Shown here one piece after another: positions 54,906 through 64,000 of a DNA stretch of 64,000 nt. The notes beneath the pieces are model-generated. The model was not told the DNA's origin. It did no database searches and saw only the letters and a program-made list of their open reading frames with translations. The stretch is taken from the NCBI RefSeq assembly GCF_002207865.1, contig NZ_BDQM01000004.1, forward strand, positions 124,001 to 188,000, written 5' to 3'. This DNA comes from Colwellia marinimaniae (GTDB lineage Bacteria > Pseudomonadota > Gammaproteobacteria > Enterobacterales > Alteromonadaceae). Within the stretch, counting starts at the first letter, position 1; the number at the start of each line of letters is the position of its first letter. A program made the translations under genes and the position numbers.

Positions 54906-55988
54906 ATGAAAGAAATTAATAGCAAAAAAGCCAATCACGTGCATAAAAACAAAGCAAGCTCTCAACATCGCTCAGTTGATAAAAAGCATCAACATCAAAA
55001 AGTAACTGCTGAAAATAGCACTCAAGTTAAGAGTACTGTTGAAGCCGAAAGACCTAAAGTACGCTACATCACCATAGATAGTGAAGATGCGGGACAACGT
55101 ATTGATAACTTCTTATTAAGAACACTCAAAGGCGTGCCCAAAAGTCACCTTTATCGTTTAATGCGTAAGGGCGAGATTAGGATAAATAAAAAACGCATCA
55201 AGCCTCTTTACAAATTAGTACTTAATGATGAAGTACGCATTGCCCCTATTAGAGTTTCTGAACAAAAAGATGCGGTCTCTACTGGATTAACTATTGTTGC
55301 CAATTTAGAGAAACAAATATTGTTTGAAGATGACAGATTAATTGTTATCAATAAACCTTCAGGTATGGCCGTACATGGCGGCAGTGGTTTGAGTTTTGGT
55401 TTAATCGAAGCATTACGTGCATTAAGACCTGATGCGCGCATGTTAGAGTTAGTACATAGGTTAGATAGAGATACGTCTGGCTGCTTAGTTGTTGCCAAAA
55501 AACGTTCGGCCTTACGGCATTTACATGAACAGTTACGTAATAAAGATGTACAAAAATTCTATCATGCTTTGGTGAAAGGGCATTGGCCAACCAAGTTAAC
55601 CCGAGTGACTGCCGCATTAAAGAAAAATGACTTAAAGTCCGGTGAACGTGTTGTTGTCGTTGATAATCAAGCGGGTAAAGAGTGTGAAACACGTTTTAGG
55701 GTGTTAGAGCGTTATCGAGGTGCTACCTTAATTAGGGCTTTTCCTGTCACAGGCAGAACCCATCAAATACGTGTTCATTGTCAAGTGAGTGGCCATTCCA
55801 TTGCCATGGATGCCAAATATGGTCATGAAGGGTTTGATGAAGAGATGAAAAGTAAGGGCTTAAAACGTTTATTCTTACATGCTGCCAGTATAGAGTTTAC
55901 TCATCCTAAAACCGAGCAACGCATGAAAATTGAAGCGCCGCTTGAGCCAAGTTTAGAAAGATTGTTAGCTAAATTGGTTAAAGAATAA
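54906..55988 (+). CDS. rluC: 23S rRNA pseudouridine synthase RluC
   Basis: This enzyme (360 residues) makes pseudouridine at positions 955, 2504 and 2580 of 23S rRNA. The N-terminus has a basic extension (about 1-45), an S4 domain follows (IDNFLLRTLKGVPKSHLYRLMRKGEIRINKKR), and the catalytic motif HRLDRDTSG carries Asp187. It is about 40 residues longer than E. coli RluC at the N-terminus. It is divergent from rne, the classical arrangement, and a HAD gene follows after 5 bases. Confidence 0.93.
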   Translation: MKEINSKKANHVHKNKASSQHRSVDKKHQHQKVTAENSTQVKSTVEAERPKVRYITIDSEDAGQRIDNFLLRTLKGVPKSHLYRLMRKGEIRINKKRIKPLYKLVLNDEVRIAPIRVSEQKDAVSTGLTIVANLEKQILFEDDRLIVINKPSGMAVHGGSGLSFGLIEALRALRPDARMLELVHRLDRDTSGCLVVAKKRSALRHLHEQLRNKDVQKFYHALVKGHWPTKLTRVTAALKKNDLKSGERVVVVDNQAGKECETRFRVLERYRGATLIRAFPVTGRTHQIRVHCQVSGHSIAMDAKYGHEGFDEEMKSKGLKRLFLHAASIEFTHPKTEQRMKIEAPLEPSLERLLAKLVKE

Positions 55989-55993
55989 CGTAT

Positions 55994-56647
55994 ATGCCTG
56001 AGTATAAATTAATTATATTTGATTGGGATGGTACCTTGATGGACTCGATTGCGCGCATTGTTGTTTCAATGCAAGCGGCAGCACATCATTGTCAATTAGA
56101 CATACCAACAGCAATACAAGTAAAAGACATTATAGGTTTAAGTTTACCTAAAGCTCTTGCTATTTTATTCCCCTTGGGCTCTCAAGGGCAACTGAAGGCT
56201 ATGCTTAAGCAATATAAATACCAATATGTCGAAGGTGATAATCCCCCTACACCTTTATTTGATAATGCACTGTCACTGTTAACGGCTCTTAAGGATAATA
56301 ATAAGTTGCTTGCCGTAGCAACAGGAAAAGGACGTCAAGGTCTACAGCGTGTTTTATCTGAAAGTGATACTGAGCACTTCTTTCATGCTTTACGCTGTGC
56401 CGATGAAATGCGCTCAAAGCCAGATCCGCAAATGATATTGAGTCTATTGGCCGAGTTAAATGTATTACCTGAACACGCGGTTATGATTGGTGATACTCAC
56501 TACGATATGCAAATGGCGCAAGCGGCAGGGGTTGACAGCATTGGTATAACGTTAGGTGTCCATGATAGAGCAACATTAAGTCGCTATCAGCCTAAAGCTA
56601 TTGTTGACTCGCTAGCAGAGTTGCAACCGTTATTATTGCCAGTGTAA
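55994..56647 (+). CDS. HAD-superfamily phosphatase (Gph-like)
   Basis: This is a 217-residue HAD hydrolase, subfamily IA. Motif I is DWDGT (Asp10, Asp12), motif II lies in AVATGKGRQG, the motif III lysine in RSKPDPQM, and motif IV is MIGDTHYDMQMAQAAG. It resembles phosphoglycolate phosphatase-like enzymes, but the substrate is unknown. It lies 5 bases after rluC, so the two are cotranscribed. Confidence 0.88.
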   Translation: MPEYKLIIFDWDGTLMDSIARIVVSMQAAAHHCQLDIPTAIQVKDIIGLSLPKALAILFPLGSQGQLKAMLKQYKYQYVEGDNPPTPLFDNALSLLTALKDNNKLLAVATGKGRQGLQRVLSESDTEHFFHALRCADEMRSKPDPQMILSLLAELNVLPEHAVMIGDTHYDMQMAQAAGVDSIGITLGVHDRATLSRYQPKAIVDSLAELQPLLLPV

Positions 56648-56762
56648 ATAACCTCAACTCGTGCTAAGTAAAGTGACTCAACAAGCCATTACGCTATCTA
56701 TGTGTGTTGCTATTACCAATGATAGCCAGTTATTGCCTGCACAATGATGCCTCCATAGTGCG

Positions 56763-56804
56763 AAAAATACCAAGGCAGTACATTGAAGAGTACTGCCTTG
56801 GTAT
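56763..56804 (-). terminator. Terminator between HAD gene and yceF
   Basis: Perfect 15-bp arms, ATACCAAGGCAGTAC / GTACTGCCTTGGTAT, around 8 bases. On the minus strand the stem is followed by TTTTT, so it fits yceF termination; it may also stop plus-strand transcription. Confidence 0.82.
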
Positions 56805-56813
56805 TCCATTATA

Positions 56814-57413
56814 TCAGCTGGTTTTATGCTGCTCCGCTAATACATCAATACCCTGTTGTTTCAATAAGGCAACTAGCTTAATCAAAGGTAAGCCTATTAA
56901 GGTGTTAGGATCATCACCTTCAAGCTTGCTAAATAAACATATCCCTAACCCCTCACTCTTAAAGCTGCCAGCGCAGTTATAAGGCTGCTCTGCATGCAGG
57001 TAGTTTTTAATGTCTGCTTGGCTTAATTGCTTAAAGTGCACGGTAAAAGGCTCGACTAAAGCAAGTGTGTTATCCTTTTCACTGTCATAAACGCATAAGC
57101 CAGTATAAAAAATAATAGTTTTGCCGCTAAATTTAGTTAATTGTCTAACCGCATTGTCGAAGTTATGGGGTTTACCTATAATCTCGCCTTCACAGACAGC
57201 TACCTGATCTGAACCAATAATTAACGCCTTTGGGTAGTCTGCGCTAACCGCTTTTGCTTTTTCAATGGCCAGGCGTTTAACTAAAACTTGCGGTGATTCA
57301 TCTTGTTGTGCACTCTCATCAATAGCAGGCTTTGCGCAGTGAAATGGTATTTGCAGCTTTGCTAAAATGGTTTTACGAAATGGAGAGGTTGAGCCGAGTA
57401 CTAAGGTTTTCAT
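56814..57413 (-). CDS. yceF: Maf-like nucleotide pyrophosphatase YceF
   Basis: This is a 199-residue Maf/HAM1-type protein of the YceF subgroup (7-methyl-GTP pyrophosphatase), a house-cleaning enzyme. Motifs are LGSTSPFRK near the N-terminus, IIGSDQVAVCEGEIIGKP and NCAGSFKSEGLG. It is divergent from yceD-rpmF-plsX, matching the order yceF, yceD, rpmF, plsX in E. coli. Confidence 0.93.
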   Translation of the reverse strand: MKTLVLGSTSPFRKTILAKLQIPFHCAKPAIDESAQQDESPQVLVKRLAIEKAKAVSADYPKALIIGSDQVAVCEGEIIGKPHNFDNAVRQLTKFSGKTIIFYTGLCVYDSEKDNTLALVEPFTVHFKQLSQADIKNYLHAEQPYNCAGSFKSEGLGICLFSKLEGDDPNTLIGLPLIKLVALLKQQGIDVLAEQHKTS

Positions 57414-57606
57414 ATTTAGCCTTTAAAATGGGAATAACGAGAGGAATAGCTATAGTTACGCAATTGTTTACTTAGAGCACAAATGTTGGCTAAATAAACA
57501 GTTTTTAGGCAATTATTGCTATTATTGGTTCTATCTTGAGCTTTTAAACAAAATAGTGCAATTTTCTTTTGACACTTGCCTATAGGGACTATATTATGCG
57601 CGCCTT

Positions 57607-58119
57607 ATGCAGAATCTTAAACTTCCAATAACAATTAGCCCATCCCGTAGTGCACAGCGCAGACTTGTGTGTGAAGGTGAGTATAAATTGTCAGATATGA
57701 CTCGACTACTTGCTGAATGCGAAAGCGGAAGCGAGGATGTCAAAGTTAGTGTTAAGTTTAATGTCGATGAACGTGGTTTGACAGTAATGTCAGGTACGGC
57801 TTCGACATTAGTTGCATTAACTTGTCAGCGGTGTAACGAAAATTTTGACCATGCACTTAAAGTAGATTTTACTTTTAGTCCGGCCAAAGATGAGGAAGCC
57901 GCTGAAAAAATTCCGTCATATTATGACGTAATAGAATTAGATGAAAATGGTGAAGTAAACTTACGCGAATTAATAGAAGAAGAGTTTATGCTCATTATTC
58001 CATTAATTCCACGGCATAACATTCAAGACTGTGCAGCTGATGCTGATTCAGTTTGGGGTGAATTGCCAGAAGAGCTTGAGAAGCCAAATCCATTTGATGT
58101 ATTAAAACAATTCAAGTAG
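57607..58119 (+). CDS. yceD: YceD (DUF177) family protein
   Basis: This is a 170-residue protein of the YceD/DUF177 family, a small protein found next to rpmF in most bacteria and linked to 23S rRNA and L32 function. LTCQRCNENF gives a CxxC pair (about 77-80), and the C-terminal 'VNLREL-IEEEFML-IIPLIPRH' is conserved. First gene of the rpmF-plsX-fab cluster. Confidence 0.93.
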   Translation: MQNLKLPITISPSRSAQRRLVCEGEYKLSDMTRLLAECESGSEDVKVSVKFNVDERGLTVMSGTASTLVALTCQRCNENFDHALKVDFTFSPAKDEEAAEKIPSYYDVIELDENGEVNLRELIEEEFMLIIPLIPRHNIQDCAADADSVWGELPEELEKPNPFDVLKQFK

Positions 58120-58167
58120 TTAATAAGCATAAAGCCCTTTAACTAATAACCGATTTAGGAGAAACTC

Positions 58168-58338
58168 ATGGCAGTTCAAAAAAGCAAAAAGTCTCGTTCA
58201 AGACGTGGCATGCGCCGTTCACATGATGCAGTTACACCAGAAAACTTATCAGTAGATCCAGTATCAGGTGAAACGCATCGTCGTCACCATATCACTGATG
58301 ATGGCTTTTACAAAGGCGTTAAAGTAATCGCTGTTTAA
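58168..58338 (+). CDS. rpmF: 50S ribosomal protein L32
   Basis: This 56-residue L32 protein begins [20 protein letters not shown], the typical basic N-terminus of gammaproteobacterial L32. The SD TTTAGGAG lies upstream. It is cotranscribed with yceD (49 bases) and precedes plsX. A hairpin overlaps its stop codon. Confidence 0.96.
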   Translation: MAVQKSKKSRSRRGMRRSHDAVTPENLSVDPVSGETHRRHHITDDGFYKGVKVIAV

Positions 58339-58348
58339 GCGATTACTT
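58322..58348 (+). promoter_or_regulatory. Hairpin over rpmF stop codon
   Basis: AAGTAATCGC and GCGATTACTT are exact inverted repeats around TGTTTAA, with the rpmF stop in the loop. No T-run follows. It may limit readthrough to plsX or protect the rpmF mRNA; this is inference. Confidence 0.5.
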
Positions 58349-58377
58349 CGTTATAGTAAATAGTTTAGGCTTTTCGC

Positions 58378-59427
58378 TTGAGCTTAAATACTAATCTAAC
58401 CATAGCGTTAGATGTTATGGGGGGCGATCAAGGCCCCTTTATAACACTTTCTTCAGCAATCATGGCGATAAAAAATCAGCCTAACTTGCACCTCATACTT
58501 TGTGGTGATGAAATCATCATTACAGAAACGCTTGCCCGTCTTAATATTTCTAAAGAAAAATTTGCCAATCATAAGCAATTAAGTCTTTTTGCCACGTCAC
58601 AAGTCGTCACCATGACCGATAAACCCATTGTGGCGTTACGTAGCAAAAAAGACTCATCCATGCGTAAATCTCTCGACCTAGTTAATGAAGGGCGTGCACA
58701 AGCTTGTGTCAGTGCTGGAAATACCGGTGCACTCTTTTCTATGGCACACTTTGTCTTGAAGACCTTACCTGGGGTCGATCGTCCAGCACTTATTTCATCT
58801 TTACCGACTCACGATGACGATAAACATGTCTTTATGCTTGATTTAGGTGCCAATGTCTTTTGTGATTCACATGTATTATACCAGTTTGGTGTTATGGGCT
58901 CCGTCATGGCAGAACAAGTCGATGGCATTAGTAAGCCGCGCATTGCCTTGCTTAATATGGGTGAAGAAGCCATTAAGGGTAGCGACCATATAAAACTTGC
59001 CGCTCTTGAATTAAGTAAAGATGAAGATATTAACTACATCGGTTTTATTGAAGGCTGTGATATTTTTTCCAATAAAGCGGATGTCATTGTCTGTGATGGC
59101 TTTGTTGGTAATGTTGCACTAAAAACGTGTGAAGGTGTCGCTCGGTTAGTCTATGAGAAATCAAAAGCGGCTTTTAATGCTAGCTTAGTGGCTAAGGTGT
59201 TTGGTTCTTTGTTAAAGCCTAGCTTTAAAAAACTCTTTAAAACCATGAACCCCGACCAGTACAATGGCGCAAGTTTGATAGGATTACGCGGGATTGTGGT
59301 AAAGAGTCATGGTAATGCCAATATCGAGGCTTTTTATGCCGCAATTATGGAAGCCGTTAAAGAAGTTGAAAGGCAAGTACCTGAAAAAATCAAAAACTCT
59401 TTAGAGCAGGGTTTATCTGCTCGATAA
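58378..59427 (+). CDS. plsX: Phosphate acyltransferase PlsX
   Basis: This is a 349-residue enzyme that makes acyl-phosphate from acyl-ACP, feeding phospholipid synthesis. Signatures are [11 protein letters not shown] near the N-terminus, [25 protein letters not shown] and '[11 protein letters not shown]'. The start is TTG 58378, since no in-frame ATG fits the family N-terminus. Part of the yceD-rpmF-plsX-fab cluster. Confidence 0.95.
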   Translation: MSLNTNLTIALDVMGGDQGPFITLSSAIMAIKNQPNLHLILCGDEIIITETLARLNISKEKFANHKQLSLFATSQVVTMTDKPIVALRSKKDSSMRKSLDLVNEGRAQACVSAGNTGALFSMAHFVLKTLPGVDRPALISSLPTHDDDKHVFMLDLGANVFCDSHVLYQFGVMGSVMAEQVDGISKPRIALLNMGEEAIKGSDHIKLAALELSKDEDINYIGFIEGCDIFSNKADVIVCDGFVGNVALKTCEGVARLVYEKSKAAFNASLVAKVFGSLLKPSFKKLFKTMNPDQYNGASLIGLRGIVVKSHGNANIEAFYAAIMEAVKEVERQVPEKIKNSLEQGLSAR

Positions 59428-59518
59428 TGATTCAGCGTCACTTTTAGAAAAATTGACAACTTCAGCTTCAATAATAAATAATCTTCTTCATTAAATAGCA
59501 CTTAAATAGAGTATCAAT

Positions 59519-60457
59519 ATGCACAATAAATTAGCCTTCATATTTCCAGGGCAGGGTTCTCAAACTGTCGCCATGCTCAGTGACTTTTCAGAAAACACTA
59601 TAGTACAAGCAACCTTTGCCGAAGCCTCTACCGCATTGGGTTATGACTTATGGCAATTAGTTGCTCAAGGTCCAGTAGAAAAACTAAATCAGACCAATTT
59701 TACCCAGCCAGCATTGCTAACCGCCAGTGTCGCCCTATGGCGAGTTTGGCAAGCAGAGTCTGAGGTGATTCCTGAGGTCATGGCCGGCCACAGTTTAGGT
59801 GAATATTCAGCCTTGGTTTGTGCGGGTGTTTTTACCTTAAGTGCCGCGGTAGTACTGGTGGAAAAACGTGGTGAATTCATGCAAGCCTGTGTACCATCTG
59901 GTGTTGGCGCCATGGCTGCGGTCATTGGTTTAGGCGATGAAGAAACGATTAAGGCCTGTGCAGCGGCAAAGCAAACGCAAGTCGTTGCCGCGGTGAATTT
60001 TAATTCCCCTGGACAAGTGGTTATTGCTGGCCATAAAGAAGCCGTTGAGCGTGCCACCGAGCTATGTAAAGCGGCAGGTGCTAAACGGGTTTTACCGCTA
60101 CCGGTAAGCGTGCCATCACACTGTGCGTTAATGAGTGATGCCGCGACTAAGTTGGCTATTGAACTAGATAAAATCAGCTTTAACGTGCCACTCATTAATG
60201 TGGTTAATAATGTTGATGTTGCTAAAGAAACAAGTAGTAAAGCAATCAAAGCCGCTTTAGTTAAGCAATTATACTCCCCCGTTCGTTGGCGCGAAACTAT
60301 TTGTCTGCTAACAAATGAGGGCATTGATAAAATGGTTGAAGTGGGTCCTGGTAAAGTACTACAGGGCTTAAATAAGCGTATTAATAAATCAATAAAAAGT
60401 GTTAGTTTCAACACTATTGACACTTTACAACAAGCAAAAGAACTACTGAATAAGTGA
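59519..60457 (+). CDS. fabD: Malonyl-CoA-ACP transacylase
   Basis: This 312-residue enzyme transfers malonyl groups to acyl carrier protein. The active serine is S92 in GHSLGEYS, with the active histidine in VPSHCALM near residue 202. It directly follows plsX; the usual fabH gene that sits between them in E. coli is missing here. Confidence 0.96.
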   Translation: MHNKLAFIFPGQGSQTVAMLSDFSENTIVQATFAEASTALGYDLWQLVAQGPVEKLNQTNFTQPALLTASVALWRVWQAESEVIPEVMAGHSLGEYSALVCAGVFTLSAAVVLVEKRGEFMQACVPSGVGAMAAVIGLGDEETIKACAAAKQTQVVAAVNFNSPGQVVIAGHKEAVERATELCKAAGAKRVLPLPVSVPSHCALMSDAATKLAIELDKISFNVPLINVVNNVDVAKETSSKAIKAALVKQLYSPVRWRETICLLTNEGIDKMVEVGPGKVLQGLNKRINKSIKSVSFNTIDTLQQAKELLNK

Positions 60458-60581
60458 ATTTAAATAATAACTTAATGTTATAATTCAAACCATCACATCA
60501 AGTTAGTAAATGAATTAAAGTAAAGAACTCGTTATCTTATTCAGCAAGTTAACGTTATAAAATAAAAATAGTAGGTAAAAT

Positions 60582-61328
60582 ATGTTTTCATTAGAAGGTA
60601 AAGTTGCTTTAGTAACTGGCGCGAGCCGCGGTATTGGTAAAGCTATAGCAGTACAATTACAAGCACTTGGTGCAACGGTCATTGGTACTGCTACTTCAGA
60701 AACTGGCGCAAATAACATTACTGAGTACTTAACTGCCAATAATGGTACTGGTATGGGTCTAGTGCTCAACGTGACCAGTGATGAATCGATCAGTGCAATG
60801 TATGCTGCGATTAAAGCAGCACATGGGGCAATTGATATTTTAGTCAATAATGCTGGCATTACCCGTGATAACTTGTTTATACGTATGAAAAATGACGAGT
60901 GGCAAGATGTTATCGATACAAACCTAACGTCGGTCTTTAAAGTAAGTAAAGCCGCTATTCGTCCAATGATGAAGAAACGCACGGGCCGTATTATTAATAT
61001 AGGCTCGGTTGTGGGTACTATGGGTAATGCCGGTCAAGTCAACTATGCTGCGGCTAAAGCTGGCTTATTAGGTTTTACTAAAGCATTGGCACGTGAAGTG
61101 GCTTCACGTGGCATAACCGTCAATACTGTTTCACCAGGTTTTATTGATACGGATATGACAAAAACACTTACGGATGAGCAAAAAGAGGGCATTTTCTCTC
61201 AAGTACCGGCAAAGCGTTTAGGTAAGCCAGAAGAAATTGCTAGCACGGTAGCCTTCTTAGCATCTGATGCAGCCGCATATGTGACCGGTGAAACTATTCA
61301 CGTCAATGGTGGTATGTATATGATCTAA
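60582..61328 (+). CDS. fabG: 3-oxoacyl-ACP reductase
   Basis: This is a 248-residue short-chain dehydrogenase that reduces beta-ketoacyl-ACP with NADPH. TGASRGIG (12-19) binds NADPH; the catalytic residues are S142, Y155 and K159 (NYAAAKAG). The C-terminus TIHVNGGMYM is typical of FabG. Confidence 0.97.
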   Translation: MFSLEGKVALVTGASRGIGKAIAVQLQALGATVIGTATSETGANNITEYLTANNGTGMGLVLNVTSDESISAMYAAIKAAHGAIDILVNNAGITRDNLFIRMKNDEWQDVIDTNLTSVFKVSKAAIRPMMKKRTGRIINIGSVVGTMGNAGQVNYAAAKAGLLGFTKALAREVASRGITVNTVSPGFIDTDMTKTLTDEQKEGIFSQVPAKRLGKPEEIASTVAFLASDAAAYVTGETIHVNGGMYMI

Positions 61329-61486
61329 GCCTTATTTATTAAGGCTTAGATAGTTTTAAATAATATTTTTCAATACTTCAACAGGTTAGACCAGATAAAA
61401 AAGTGAATTAGATGCTTGCATGGCAAGCTGTTGACGAATACACTACACCCAATTTGAAAAAATGCACTTTCAGTAAAGGAAATAAA

Positions 61487-61720
61487 ATGAGTAATATCGA
61501 AGAACGCGTAAAAAAAATCACCGTTGAACAACTAGGTGTTAGTGAAGCAGAAGTTAAAATTGATTCATCATTTGTTGATGACTTAGGTGCTGATTCATTA
61601 GACACTGTAGAATTAGTTATGGCGTTAGAAGAAGAATTTGATACTGAAATTCCTGACGAAGAAGCTGAAAAAATCACTACAGTTCAAGCAGCAATCGATT
61701 ACGTTACTGCTAACCAGTAA
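61487..61720 (+). CDS. acpP: Acyl carrier protein
   Basis: This 77-residue acidic carrier protein holds the growing fatty acid on a phosphopantetheine arm at Ser37 ([10 protein letters not shown]). The ATG at 61487 follows an AAAGGA SD; the longer upstream open frame is leader. A strong terminator follows, so acpP can be made at higher levels than its neighbours. Confidence 0.98.
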   Translation: MSNIEERVKKITVEQLGVSEAEVKIDSSFVDDLGADSLDTVELVMALEEEFDTEIPDEEAEKITTVQAAIDYVTANQ

Positions 61721-61760
61721 TTGTTAATAAGTTCGATATAATCGAGCTTAGTAAAATATT

Positions 61761-61799
61761 AAAAGCGGTATACTTAATTGTAAGTGACCGCTTTTTTTT
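61761..61799 (+). terminator. Intrinsic terminator after acpP
   Basis: A compound hairpin (AAAAGCGGT / ACCGCTTTT outer arms, ACTTA / TAAGT inner arms) followed by a long T-run. Confidence 0.92.
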
Positions 61800-61876
61800 A
61801 TGTCTAAGATGACGGTATTAGCCAATTTAAGTGTTCATTTGGCTAATACAATTAATTTTTCGGAGGCCGCTCTGTT

Positions 61877-63115
61877 ATGAGACGTATAGTAGTTACAGGC
61901 ATTGGCATGCTTAGCCCATTAGCCAACACAGCAGAAGAAACATGGGAAAAATTACTACTTGGCAAAAGTGGTATAGGTAATATTGATTATTTTGATACCA
62001 CAGATTATCCAACTAAGTTTGCTGGTTTAATAAAAGATTTTGATGCGCAAAATTATATGGAGCGCAAAGAAGCCAAAAAAATGGATTTATTCATTCAATA
62101 TGGTGTTGCTGCGGGTGTGCAAGCTTTTAAAGATTCTGGCCTAGAAGTTACCGAGCAAAATGCTCCTCGTATTGGTGTTGCTGTTGGCTCTGGTATTGGT
62201 GGTTTAGGTTTAATTGAACAAAACCATAATAAGCTATTAAAAGCCCAAGGTAATCCCCGTAAGTTATCGCCCTTTTTTGTACCTTCAACCATCATTAATA
62301 TGATTGCCGGTCACATATCTATTATGTTTGGCTTGCAAGGCCCTAATATTGCTATTACCACAGCCTGTACTAGTGGTGTGCATAATATCGGTCATGCGGC
62401 TCGTATGATTGCCTATGGTGATGCCGATGTTATGGTGGCCGGTGGTGCTGAAAAAGCGTCTACGTCTCTAGGTATGGGCGGTTTTGGTGCTGCACGGGCT
62501 TTATCTCGTCGCAATGACGACCCTGAGGCTGCATCGCGTCCTTGGGATAAAGACAGAGATGGTTTTGTGCTTGGTGATGGTGCTGGTATTATCGTTATTG
62601 AAGAATATGAACATGCCAAAGCGCGTGGCGCAAAAATTTATGCTGAGCTGGTCGGTTTTGGCATGAGTGGTGATGCTTATCATATGACTTCACCGCCTGA
62701 AAGTGGTGAGGGTGCCGCGCGTGCTATGCAAAATGCGATTAATGATGCAAAAATTGATATCAGTAAAATTGGCTATATCAATGCCCATGGTACTTCGACA
62801 CCCACGGGTGATATTGCCGAAACCAATGCCGTTAAAAAAGTCTTTGGTAACAGTGCGCACAAGGTCATGATGGGCTCTACTAAATCAATGACTGGGCATT
62901 TATTAGGTGCTGCTGGCGCTGTTGAAGCTATTTTTAGTATTCAAGCACTGATGAATAATCAAGTGCCACCAACGATAAACTTAGATAACCCAGGCGAAGG
63001 TTGTGATTTAGATTATATTGCCGGTGCTGCACGTGATGTTAAACTGGAATATGTGCTTTGTAACTCTTTTGGCTTTGGCGGTACTAACGGCTCTTTGATC
63101 TTTAAGAAAATTTAG
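61877..63115 (+). CDS. fabF: 3-oxoacyl-ACP synthase II
   Basis: This is a 412-residue condensing enzyme that extends acyl-ACP by two carbons and is important for unsaturated and temperature-dependent fatty acids. The catalytic Cys164 is in TTACTSG, with active histidines in [11 protein letters not shown] (about 304) and [11 protein letters not shown] (about 341). The SD CGGAGG lies at 61861-61866. A terminator precedes it, so it probably has its own promoter or relies on partial readthrough. Confidence 0.97.
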   Translation: MRRIVVTGIGMLSPLANTAEETWEKLLLGKSGIGNIDYFDTTDYPTKFAGLIKDFDAQNYMERKEAKKMDLFIQYGVAAGVQAFKDSGLEVTEQNAPRIGVAVGSGIGGLGLIEQNHNKLLKAQGNPRKLSPFFVPSTIINMIAGHISIMFGLQGPNIAITTACTSGVHNIGHAARMIAYGDADVMVAGGAEKASTSLGMGGFGAARALSRRNDDPEAASRPWDKDRDGFVLGDGAGIIVIEEYEHAKARGAKIYAELVGFGMSGDAYHMTSPPESGEGAARAMQNAINDAKIDISKIGYINAHGTSTPTGDIAETNAVKKVFGNSAHKVMMGSTKSMTGHLLGAAGAVEAIFSIQALMNNQVPPTINLDNPGEGCDLDYIAGAARDVKLEYVLCNSFGFGGTNGSLIFKKI

Positions 63116-63159
63116 CTAAGCGAGTCAAACTAAGTTAAATTACTTGAAAAAAAATGAGT

Positions 63160-63207
63160 AAGCCTGAATACTAACCCCTACTTAGGGGGAAGTCTTCAGG
63201 CTTTTTT
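63160..63207 (+). terminator. Intrinsic terminator after fabF
   Basis: AGCCTGA (63161-63167) pairs with TCAGGCT (63196-63202), with inner CCCCTA/TAGGGG arms closing a short loop. A T-run follows. Confidence 0.85.
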
Positions 63208-63238
63208 ATGTCAATAATTAATATTATTAAGATAAAAT

Positions 63239-64000
63239 ATGAAATATTGCTCGGTAAATGGTCAACAACAAACAGAAATAGCGGTAACAGAACGCGGATT
63301 AGCCTACGGTGATGGCATATTCACCACGGCAAAAATTGTCAATGGCGAAATAGTATTACTGAACAAGCATATAGAGCGATTAACCCTAGGTTGCCAGCAA
63401 TTAAAGCTGCAAGTTCCATTCATGGCCAAGTTAACGGCACAATTGCAATCGCTTGCTAGGGCTTATCCGCTGGCGGTATTAAAAGTGATAATTACTGCCG
63501 GCAGTGGTGGCAGAGGGTATTCAAGAATAGGGCTAAACGATAATGCCAGCAATGTTATTATCATGATCTCTGATTTTCCTAGCCATTATACCGCGTTAGC
63601 CCAGCAAGGAATTAACTTAGGCGATAGTAAGCAACAGATCTCTATTAGCCCAATGCTTGCCGGATTAAAGCACCTTAATAGACTCGAGCAAGTGTTATTT
63701 AGGGCTGAGCTTGATGAACGTATTGAAGATGATCTTATTGTGACTAATTACCTTGGTGAGGTGATTGAGGTAACCAGTTCAAATTTATTCTATTGGTTAG
63801 ATGGGCACTTATGCACGCCAGATTTATCAACATCCGGTGTTGATGGTATTATTAGACAGGCCATTTTGGCTAAATATCCGCAGATCAAAGTCTGCCATAC
63901 TAAGTTAGTCGAGCTTAAACAAGCACCAGCAATGTTTATCTGTAATTCTTTAATGGGCATAGTGCCGGTAAAAACGTACAATAATAACCTACTGACTATG
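63239..64000 (+). CDS. pabC: Aminodeoxychorismate lyase PabC (partial)
   Basis: The window contains the first 254 codons; the 3' end is cut off. The encoded protein is a fold-type IV PLP enzyme that converts 4-amino-4-deoxychorismate to p-aminobenzoate and pyruvate for folate synthesis. Signatures are ERGLAYGDGIFTTAK, HIERL, the PLP lysine in LAGLKHLNRLEQV and 'VTNYLGEVIEVTSSNLF'. It follows fabF, as in E. coli, after a terminator. The normal family length is about 270, so little is missing. Confidence 0.93.
   Translation, partial: MKYCSVNGQQQTEIAVTERGLAYGDGIFTTAKIVNGEIVLLNKHIERLTLGCQQLKLQVPFMAKLTAQLQSLARAYPLAVLKVIITAGSGGRGYSRIGLNDNASNVIIMISDFPSHYTALAQQGINLGDSKQQISISPMLAGLKHLNRLEQVLFRAELDERIEDDLIVTNYLGEVIEVTSSNLFYWLDGHLCTPDLSTSGVDGIIRQAILAKYPQIKVCHTKLVELKQAPAMFICNSLMGIVPVKTYNNNLLTM

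Noticed and set aside
59428..59518. Remnant of fabH between plsX and fabD
   Set aside because: Only 91 bases remain, with no recognisable FabH motif in any frame.
59689..60423. Minus-strand open frame of 244 codons opposite fabD
   Set aside because: fabD is certain from its active-site motifs; the opposite frame is low-complexity Ser/Thr/Ala/Leu typical of a shadow.
61412..61486. Longer N-terminus for acyl carrier protein
   Set aside because: The extra 25 residues are not found in ACP, and ATG 61487 has an AAAGGA SD and gives the standard length of 77.

Overview
The window is AT-rich chromosomal DNA from a marine gammaproteobacterium of the order Alteromonadales, most likely Colwellia or a close relative (Colwelliaceae). 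This rests on gene order and protein character: a HexR-controlled zwf-pgl-edd-eda locus beside pyk, the rne/rluC/yceF/yceD/rpmF/plsX/fabDG/acpP/fabF/pabC series, Alteromonadales-type hypothetical proteins and a Vibrio-type secreted collagenase. I identified the genus from family resemblance only. No phage, plasmid, integrase, complete insertion sequence or CRISPR array is visible.

Layout. 1-5.8 kb: a small Gln-rich protein, a CBS-pair protein, the RNA helicase HrpA and a PilZ protein. 5.8-9.6 kb: a secreted M9 collagenase with PKD and PPC domains, then a 630-base gap. 9.6-17.3 kb: rRNA methyltransferase RlmI divergent from acylphosphatase, small lipoproteins, cysK, a META-domain lipoprotein, two membrane proteins, dnaQ and a TIGR03503-like membrane protein. 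17.4-18.7 kb: a stable-RNA promoter and an unusual array of three intact tRNA-Asp(GTC) genes interleaved with six degenerate tRNA-Asp-like copies. 19.1-24.3 kb: two acyl-CoA dehydrogenases (the second is FadE) with a TetR regulator between them. 24.3-29.9 kb: a long gap holding a frameshifted short-peptide gene with its own terminator, then a YafJ amidotransferase, RlmF and uncharacterised proteins. 30.1-34.8 kb: dinG and polB, divergent around a LexA-type SOS box. 35-39.1 kb: metC, a 232-base MITE-like element, alkaline phosphatase and a HIT protein. 39.3-41.4 kb: a LytS/LytR-type two-component system. 41.4-49.1 kb: pyk, hexR and the Entner-Doudoroff operon zwf-pgl-edd-eda with two clear HexR-type operators. 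49.2-50.7 kb: two paralogous GYF_2/coiled-coil proteins. 51.1-64 kb: rne (long tail, long leader) divergent from rluC, a HAD phosphatase, the Maf protein YceF, then yceD-rpmF-plsX-fabD-fabG-acpP-fabF-pabC, the last cut by the window end. fabH is absent from its usual place between plsX and fabD.

How the genes fit together. Most of the window is core metabolism and information processing: glucose-6-phosphate to pyruvate by the Entner-Doudoroff route under HexR, fatty acid synthesis and beta-oxidation, DNA replication and SOS repair (dnaQ, polB, dinG), RNA turnover and rRNA modification (rne, hrpA, rlmI, rlmF, rluC). The least ordinary items are the tRNA-Asp/pseudo-tRNA array, the frameshifted peptide gene near 25.1 kb, the MITE-like element, the GYF_2 pair, the missing fabH and a DinG that lacks one of the four expected Fe-S cysteines. 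I did not find a wholly new multi-gene system.
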